Shown: piece after piece, positions 1 to 5,700 of the stretch
Layout of the letters: each line of letters opens with the position of its first letter
Numbering within the stretch: position 1 is the stretch's first letter
Source of the DNA: Sutterella sp.
GTDB lineage: Bacteria > Pseudomonadota > Gammaproteobacteria > Burkholderiales > Burkholderiaceae_F
Direction: 5' to 3'
Assembly: GCA_020025955.1 (NCBI GenBank)
Contig: JAHHRF010000068.1
Span: 1 to 8,810, forward strand
Length of the DNA stretch: 8,810 nt
Notes under the pieces: generated by a model
Database searches by the model: none
The model's input: the letters and a program-made list of their open reading frames with translations, nothing else
What the model was told of the DNA's origin: nothing
Translations under genes and position numbers: made by a program

Positions 1-44
1 GATAGTTGGTTGTATTTCCAGTGAAAGTAGGACATCGCCAGGCT
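1..44 (+). rRNA. rrf: 5S ribosomal RNA, 3' end only (cut by window edge)
   Basis: The first 44 bases read as the 3' third of a proteobacterial 5S rRNA: a GATAGT segment, then GTGAAAGTAGG (21-31), then the closing CGCCAGGC at 36-43. That closing run normally pairs with a GCCTGG at the 5' end of the molecule, which lies outside the window. The rest of the gene, and presumably a 16S-23S-5S operon, is to the left on the same strand. The 3' boundary is estimated to within about 2 bases. A strong intrinsic terminator follows 12 bases later, as expected at the end of an rRNA operon. Seen: sequence similarity and terminator. Inferred: membership of a full rrn operon. Confidence 0.85.
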
Positions 45-56
45 CTCAATTTGCAC

Positions 57-88
57 AAACCCCGATCACGAAAGTGGTCGGGGTTTTT
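57..88 (+). terminator. Intrinsic terminator of the rRNA operon
   Basis: A 13-bp stem (57-69 with 74-86, one G-T wobble) is closed by a GAAA tetraloop at 70-73 and followed by a T-run at 84-88, with another T-run at 91-95. The stem is GC-rich at its core (CCCC/GGGG). This is a textbook Rho-independent terminator. It ends 5S transcription and separates the rRNA operon from lptF. Confidence 0.95.
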
Positions 89-159
89 GCTTTTTCCGGC
101 GCCGAAATGCCTTCTGTGTTTTGTTGCCTCGCCGTCTCATGTGCCACAGGCCTTTTAAA

Positions 160-174
160 AAGTTATTAACAGGC
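160..174 (+). repeat. 15-bp direct repeat, copy 1
   Basis: AAGTTATTAACAGGC occurs here and again, identical, at 293-307. The identity stops on both sides after 15 bases. The core TTATTAACA is one base away from the relaxed DnaA-box pattern TTATNCACA. A third copy of that core lies in inverted orientation at 319-327. Confidence 0.85.
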
Positions 175-342
175 TAGAGGGGATTTTTGAAAACTTATTC
201 ACAAAAATCGACCTTATCAAAAGTCACTTGTTGAGAACTTAAAATCCTTCTCTCACAAGGGATTCCTTCGAAATATCGTCCAAGAAAATGATAAGTTATT
301 AACAGGCCCTTCCTTGCTTGTTAATAAGATGGGTGTGGAAAA
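163..342. promoter_or_regulatory. Cluster of DnaA-box-like 9-mers
   Basis: Five 9-mers of the DnaA-box type lie within 180 bp. Plus strand: TTATTAACA (163-171), TTATTCACA (195-203) and TTATTAACA (296-304). Minus strand: TTATTAACA (319-327) and TTTTCCACA (334-342). TTATTCACA and TTTTCCACA fit the relaxed consensus TTWTNCACA exactly; the other three differ from it by one base. The known roles of such clusters are replication origins, DnaA-titrating or DnaA-regulating loci such as E. coli datA or DARS, and DnaA-controlled promoters. No dnaA, dnaN, rpmH or parAB gene is nearby, and the rRNA operon on the left would be transcribed head-on to a fork leaving this site, which argues against oriC. A titration site or promoter control of lptFG fits better, but this is inference. 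Confidence 0.5.
293..307 (+). repeat. 15-bp direct repeat, copy 2
   Basis: This is the second exact copy of the 15-mer at 160-174, with its start 133 bases downstream of the first. Its TTATTAACA core (296-304) also forms an inverted pair with TGTTAATAA at 319-327, with 14 bases between the arms. That gives a possible protein-binding dyad or a weak hairpin. Confidence 0.85.
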
Positions 343-372
343 GGGGCTTCGGATTTGAGCACTTTCGTTTAA

Positions 373-385
373 AATCAACAGATTA
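373..385 (+). promoter_or_regulatory. Possible IHF binding site
   Basis: AATCAACAGATTA matches the IHF core consensus WATCAANNNNTTR at every fixed position. It lies 30 bp downstream of the last DnaA-like box and 41 bp upstream of the lptF start codon. IHF bends DNA and works together with DnaA at both oriC and datA in E. coli. The consensus is short and AT-rich, so a chance match is possible. Confidence 0.35.
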
Positions 386-425
386 CCTATAGGGTGCAAC
401 CCGTACCCCTTAACGTCTCGTTTAC

Positions 426-1556
426 ATGATTTTCAAACGCTCATTCGTTTCAGAACTTTCCAATGCCGTTGGTGGTGCGTTTACCGTACTCTTCACGATC
501 GTGCTGGCAGTGGGGATGGTTCGTATCCTGGCCTTAGCGGCTGGGGGCAGCATCGACAATACGACGATTGCTCAACTCACCCTCTATAACGCGCTGCAGT
601 ACCTGGGGCCGCTCCTCACGGTATCGACCTTTGTCGCCGTAGTGATGACGCTTCTGCGTGCCTGGAACGATAACGAGATGGCTGTCTGGTTCTCCTCGGG
701 GGCTCGCTCCCTGTTGGCGTGGATTTCACCGGTGATGCGCTTTGCTATCCCGATGACCTTATTGGTGGCGATCCTCTCCATGGCGGTGACGCCTTGGGCA
801 ACGTCCCAGACGGAAGAAGTGCGTCAACAGTTCCGTCAACGTGACGACGTGAGCTTATTGACCCCTGGGCGCTTTATTGAAACCAATCACGGCAAGCGTG
901 TCTTTTTCATTGATTCCTTGGATAAGGACTTAAATGTGAAAGGCGTCTTTGTCGCCGAAACGCGTGGTGATAAGACGGCTGTTGTGACGGCTAAAACCGC
1001 TAACCTCGAAATCAATGAAGACGGTGACCGCTATGTGGTCTTAAATGACGGTCGACGCTATGAGAGCGCTAACCTGACGGCTGCCGGTCGCGTGGTGGAA
1101 TTCGGTCAATATGGCGTGCGCTTAGATTTACGCGTGGACTCTCACTTTGCCTCGAGCAAGATTTCCGCTCAACCTACCCAAGTGTTGATGGCCTTGAATA
1201 CGCCGGCTCACCAAGCTGAGCTTTTCTGGCGCCTCTCCTGGCCGATTGCCACGATTCTTTTAGCCTTGATGGCCATTCCCTTATCGTGCTCGCGTCCGCG
1301 CGCTGGTCGCAGCCTTGGGCTCATTACCGCGGGGCTCGTTTTTATCCTCTACTTAAACGGCATCTCCATTGTGCAGAGCTGGGTTGAGAAGGGGGCGATG
1401 TCCTACCTCTTAGGGCTCTTGAGCCTGCATGGAGTGGTGGCACTGGTCGTGTCCTTACTCTTTATTCGTTGGGTGTTCTTTATGCGTTGGATCCCGCTGT
1501 GGGCCACGTCGTGGTTCTGGCGTCTTCGCTCCGAATTGAAGGGGAGTGAAGCATGA
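426..1556 (+). CDS. lptF: LptF, LPS export ABC transporter permease
   Basis: Inner-membrane permease subunit of LptB2FG. With LptG it forms the channel that lifts lipopolysaccharide out of the inner membrane and passes it to LptC, powered by cytoplasmic LptB. The 376-residue length fits the family (about 360-370). It has three N-terminal membrane helices (about 13-38, 57-77, 98-120), a periplasmic beta-jellyroll region (about 125-262), and three C-terminal helices (about 268-287, 297-318, 327-351). The cytoplasmic loop DNEMAVWFSSGARS (82-95) is the family's coupling region that contacts LptB. The start MIFKRS is typical of LptF, so the ATG at 426 is well supported even though no Shine-Dalgarno sequence precedes it. 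It overlaps lptG by 4 bp, so the two are co-translated. In many proteobacteria lptF lies beside pepA; here its upstream neighbour is an rRNA operon. Confidence 0.95.
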   Translation: MIFKRSFVSELSNAVGGAFTVLFTIVLAVGMVRILALAAGGSIDNTTIAQLTLYNALQYLGPLLTVSTFVAVVMTLLRAWNDNEMAVWFSSGARSLLAWISPVMRFAIPMTLLVAILSMAVTPWATSQTEEVRQQFRQRDDVSLLTPGRFIETNHGKRVFFIDSLDKDLNVKGVFVAETRGDKTAVVTAKTANLEINEDGDRYVVLNDGRRYESANLTAAGRVVEFGQYGVRLDLRVDSHFASSKISAQPTQVLMALNTPAHQAELFWRLSWPIATILLALMAIPLSCSRPRAGRSLGLITAGLVFILYLNGISIVQSWVEKGAMSYLLGLLSLHGVVALVVSLLFIRWVFFMRWIPLWATSWFWRLRSELKGSEA

Positions 1557-2689
1557 CCGTAATCACGAAACGTTTCTGTATTGAAATTCTGCTCTCGACC
1601 TTCTTTATTTTGCTCGGTCTCGTGGGGCTCTTTGCCTTCTTCGAGTTGATCGGGCAATTGGGTCATGTGGGCAAGAACCGCACCCTCACGGAAGCCTTTA
1701 TTCTCACGGGGCTCATTATCCCGTTACGCATCTACCAAGTGATGCCCTTAGCGGCGCTCTTGGGTGGGGTCTACACGTTCTCGCACTGGTCCTCGACCTC
1801 GGAATTCACGGTATTGCGTGCCTCGGGCCTTTCGCCCCAGCGTTTGGTCTCCATGATCATGCTCCCGGCGCTTCTTTTAGTGGGGCTCACGTACTTCTTT
1901 GGGGAAGTCGTTGCGCCGCCCGCTGAACGCTACAGCTTGGAATTGAAGACCTTGGCCTATAAGTCGGATGCCATTACGCCGCGCGGCTACCGCTCTGGCG
2001 TGTGGTTGCGTGATGTGATCCATGAAGGGGAAGAAAACCGTCGTACGCGCTACATCAACGTGAAGTACGTTAAGGCGGATAACCAGCTGGAAACGGGTCC
2101 GTGGCAGCTCTTCGAATACGACCAAAACGGGCGCTTATTGCGTGAAATGCGTGCTGAGTCGGCTGCCTATGACAAGAAGGCGGGTTGGGTATTGTCCGAC
2201 ATGGTCACCTTAACCTACCCCGTCTGGAAGGAAGGTGCTGAAAAGGTCTCGGGTCGCATTGAGCGCACGGAACTCAAAACCTATCCGTTAGATTCCAAGC
2301 TCGGACCCAATATCTTCGGGGTGCTCACCACGCGTCCTGATGAAATGAGCATGTTGGACTTGCGTCGTTACATCACGCATTTGAAGAACAACCAACAGGT
2401 CACCGACAAGGAAGAAGTGGCGTTTTGGCGTAAAGCCTTTTATCCCTTCGCGACCTTGGTGATGTTGGCGTTGGCCTTGCCCTTTGCCTACATGAATGCA
2501 CGAGCCGGCGGCACCTCCATTCGTATCTTCGGTGGGATCATGATTGGGATCGTCTTCTACGTTCTCAATAACGTCTTTACCTATCTGGGGGCGTTAACGA
2601 GTCTCTCGCCCATCGTGATGAGCATGATGCCCACGGTCACGATGCTCCTGGTGGCGGCGCTCGCCATCTACAAGGTAGAACGCCGTTAA
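1553..2689 (+). CDS. lptG: LptG, LPS export ABC transporter permease
   Basis: Second permease of the LptB2FG lipopolysaccharide extractor and partner of LptF in a 1:1 channel. It has 378 residues with the family layout: helices at about 12-36, 47-75 and 98-120, a periplasmic jellyroll domain (about 122-262), then helices at about 295-314, 322-346 and 352-373. The cytoplasmic motif SEFTVLRASGLSPQRL (83-98) is the coupling segment that docks on LptB, and FWRKAFYPF (291-299) opens the fourth helix as in other LptG proteins. The start ATG shares bases with the lptF stop codon (ATGA), and a good ribosome site AAGGGGAG lies at 1539-1546, six bases upstream. The pair is therefore translationally coupled, with lptG also having its own strong initiation signal. 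Nothing looks truncated. A hairpin terminator follows 17 bases after the stop. Confidence 0.95.
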   Translation: MTVITKRFCIEILLSTFFILLGLVGLFAFFELIGQLGHVGKNRTLTEAFILTGLIIPLRIYQVMPLAALLGGVYTFSHWSSTSEFTVLRASGLSPQRLVSMIMLPALLLVGLTYFFGEVVAPPAERYSLELKTLAYKSDAITPRGYRSGVWLRDVIHEGEENRRTRYINVKYVKADNQLETGPWQLFEYDQNGRLLREMRAESAAYDKKAGWVLSDMVTLTYPVWKEGAEKVSGRIERTELKTYPLDSKLGPNIFGVLTTRPDEMSMLDLRRYITHLKNNQQVTDKEEVAFWRKAFYPFATLVMLALALPFAYMNARAGGTSIRIFGGIMIGIVFYVLNNVFTYLGALTSLSPIVMSMMPTVTMLLVAALAIYKVERR

Positions 2690-2706
2690 CGGACACTCGT
2701 TCAAAA

Positions 2707-2743
2707 AGAACGCCACGCAACCTTTCGAGCTGCGTGGCGTTTT
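2707..2743. terminator. Bidirectional terminator between lptG and uvrA
   Basis: An uninterrupted 11-bp stem AACGCCACGCA/TGCGTGGCGTT (2709-2719 with 2731-2741) encloses an 11-base loop. T-rich sequence follows on the plus strand (2740-2749), and an A-run precedes it (2703-2707), which reads as a T-run on the minus strand. It sits in the 58-bp gap between the convergent stop codons of lptG (2689) and uvrA (2748), so one hairpin can stop both transcripts. Confidence 0.9.
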
Positions 2744-2747
2744 CGTT

Positions 2748-5700
2748 TTATTGGTGCACCTTCAAGAAGGCGGCTAAGGCCTCTCCCGTGGGGCTCGCTC
2801 GGTGGCTGGTGGCCTCTGGGGTGTCAGCCCCCATTACGCGACCGCCCCCGGCGCCCCCTTCGGGACCAAGGTCAATGATCCAGTCGGCCTCGGCCATCAC
2901 GTCGAGGTTGTGTTCCACGACGATGACGGTGTTGCCGGCCGCGACCAAGCGCTTTAACACCTCAATTAAGCGCGCCACATCACTCATGTGTAAGCCCACG
3001 GTGGGCTCATCGAGCACGTAGACCGTGTGGGGTGAGCGTCGCACCTTCGGACCCATGTCAACGTCGCGCACTTTGCTCAACTCCGTGACGAGCTTTAAGC
3101 GTTGCGCTTCGCCGCCCGAGAGCGTGGGCGAGGGTTGACCCAAGGTGAGGTACCCCAACCCCACGTCTTGGAGCATCTTTAAGGGATGCGCAATGCTGGG
3201 TTGGCTCGCAAAGAATTCCACCGCTTCGTCCACGTCCATGGTGAGGATGTCGCCAATGCTTTTCCCCTTCCAAGTCACAGCCAGAATCTCGGGCGTAAAG
3301 CGAGCCCCATGACAGGTTTCGCATTCCACCTTCACGTCTGGCAAGAAGGCCATTTCGATCGTGCGAATCCCTTGCCCATTACACGTGGGGCAGCGACCCC
3401 CTTCGGTATTAAAGGAGAAGTGGCTCGCGCTATAGCCTCGAATCTGCCCTTCCGTGGTTTGGGCAAAGAGCTCACGAATCTTGTCAAAGAACCCAATGTA
3501 GGTGGCGGGACACGAGCGAGGCGTTTTCCCAATCGGGGTTTGGTCGACCTCTAAGACGCGCTTCACGGGCTCATAGCCTTCTACGCGACTGGCCCACGCC
3601 CATTCTGGGGCGACTTTCTTTGCCGATACTGCACGATGCAGGTTTTCGTAGAGCACATCGCGGGTGAGGGTGGACTTGCCCGAGCCCGACACCCCCGTGA
3701 CCACCGTCAAGCGCCCCAAGGGCACCGATAAGCGGTCAATGTCGAGGTTATGACGGCGGATATTGTGCACCGTGATCTGCGGGTCCGTCGAGGGGTTAAA
3801 GGGCTTTTCAGGGCGACCCGTATGCACCAAGGGCGCACGCAAACATTGCCCCGTGAGCGACGTGGGTGAGGCTAATAAATCCTCAAAGGTCCCATGCGCC
3901 ATCAATTCGCCCCCACGACGCCCGGCGCCTGGCCCAATATCGAGCACGTAGTCGGCACGACGAATCGTTTCTTCGTCGTGCTCTACCACAATCAAGGTGT
4001 TGCCCTTCTGGGTTAAGCGCTCAATGGCGCCGAGCAGCATGGCGTTATCGCGGGGATGTAACCCAATGGTGGGTTCATCGAGCACGTAGCACGCCCCTTT
4101 TAAGTTGCTCCCTAATTGCGCCGCCAAGCGAATGCGTTGCGCTTCCCCGCCCGAGAGCGTGGGCGCACCACGGTCGAGCTGCAAGTAATCGAGCCCCACG
4201 GTGAGCAAGAATTCCAAACGCGTTTGGATTTCAACGAGGGCATCTTTCCCAATCTGCGCTTCGCGATCCGTGAGGGTGAGCCCCTCAAAGAACGCTTTGC
4301 ACTCACGAATAGTCATGGCACCCACGTCCACAATGCTCAAGCCCTTCCAGAGGATGGCACGCGCTACCTCATTTAAACGCGCACCCTGGCACGTGGGACA
4401 GGTTTCGAGGGCTTCGCCCTTGCGCCCTGAGGCGGCCGACGCGGAGAGCTCACTCGCAAAGGCTTCGTCTTTGGCCTGGGCTTTACGAATGGCTTCCGTA
4501 ATCACGCCGTAGCCCGTACACGTGGGGCAGGCCCCCGCGGAGGAGTTATAGCTAAAGCGCTTGGTCGTGGGTTCCGGGAAACTCGTGGAGCACACGGGGC
4601 AGGCGGCTTCCGTGGAAAAGAGCGCGAGCGACACATCCGAGACAAAAGCGTCATAGCGCCCCTTAAAGGAGGTATTCTCTGCCGACGGGTTATGGGGGCC
4701 CGCAAACATGACGCCGAGCCCCGCGGTGAGCGCCACGTCAATGAGGCGGGCGAGTTCAAGCTGGGTCACGTCGTCGGTGGCCACGCGCAAGGTCCCCACG
4801 GGCACTTCAATCGTGTGCTCACTGTGAAGGTCTAACTTCGGGATACGCTCACGGGTGCTCACATACGCCCCGTCAATGCGAAGCGTGGTGTAGCCGTCTT
4901 TGCCGAGCTTTTCCATCTCTGCCCTAAAGGCCCCTTTGCGACGCAAAGCCAACGGCCAGCAAAGCGTGATGGTTTCGCCTTCAAAACGATCCGTAATGGC
5001 TTTGGCAATGGCCTCAGGCGTTTGTCGTCCGGCGGGCACATGGCACGTGGGGCAATATTGCGTTCCCAACTTCACCCAGACTAAACGTAAGAAGTGCCAG
5101 AGCTCACTCATGGTGGCCACGGTCGAGCGTAAGCCCCCACGGCTTGTGCGCTGTTCAATCGCCACGGTGGGCGGAATCCCTTTTACGCTTTCCACATCCG
5201 GAATAGGGGGCGGCTGCACCATGGAGCGGGCATACGCGTTGAGGCTTTCCAAATAACGGCGTTGCCCTTCGGCAAAGAGGATGTCAAAGGCGAGGGTCGA
5301 TTTCCCCGAGCCCGAGGGACCGGTCACTACCGTAAAGCGCTCTCGGGGGATCGCCACGGAGAGCCCCTTGAGGTTGTGTTCAAAGGCTTTGTTCACACGA
5401 ATGGTGGGCGCCTCTAAACGCTCAGGCGTCACCAAGGGCGGGAGGTTAAAGAAACTCTCACGGCTCATTTCGCCATTGAGTGCTTGGCGCCAGGCTTTAA
5501 GTGCCACCCCTGTCGGGGAGTGCGCCATTTGCGTGATTTCATCGGGCGTTCCCGTAAAGAGCAATTCGCCCCCGTTGTCACCGCCTTCGGGCCCCAATTC
5601 AATAATCCAGTCGGCGACATTTAACACGTCGAGGTTATGTTCCACCACGATGACGCTATGGCCTAAAGCCACGAGACGCGACAAGACCTTCACGAGTTTG

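Larger units (their letters stand above)
89..425. other. Non-coding AT-rich leader between rRNA and lptF
   Basis: This 337-bp gap holds no credible open reading frame on either strand. It is visibly richer in A+T than the genes around it. It contains five DnaA-box-like 9-mers, a 15-bp direct repeat and an IHF-consensus match, each listed separately. It must also contain the promoter for lptFG, but I could not pick a convincing -35/-10 pair. TTGAGC at 355-360 has no good -10 at 16-18 bases, and the TAAAAT and CTATAG stretches at 370-375 and 387-392 lack a good -35. Confidence 0.7.

Noticed and set aside
160..385. Chromosomal replication origin (oriC)
   Set aside because: The DnaA boxes and IHF match are suggestive, but there is no dnaA, dnaN, rpmH, gidA or parAB neighbour, and the adjacent rRNA operon would run head-on to a fork leaving leftwards. 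Kept only as a DnaA-box cluster.
2734..3021. Plus-strand open reading frame of 95 codons opposite the end of uvrA
   Set aside because: It starts inside the terminator hairpin and runs antisense to a clearly conserved UvrA C-terminus. The product has no recognisable features. The same applies to the other antisense or out-of-frame reading frames under lptF, lptG and uvrA.
5409..5501. Two separate uvrA genes joined by a sequencing error
   Set aside because: The junction region is a continuous open frame with a plausible linker. The halves differ in domain content, and natural fused UvrA proteins of this size are known.
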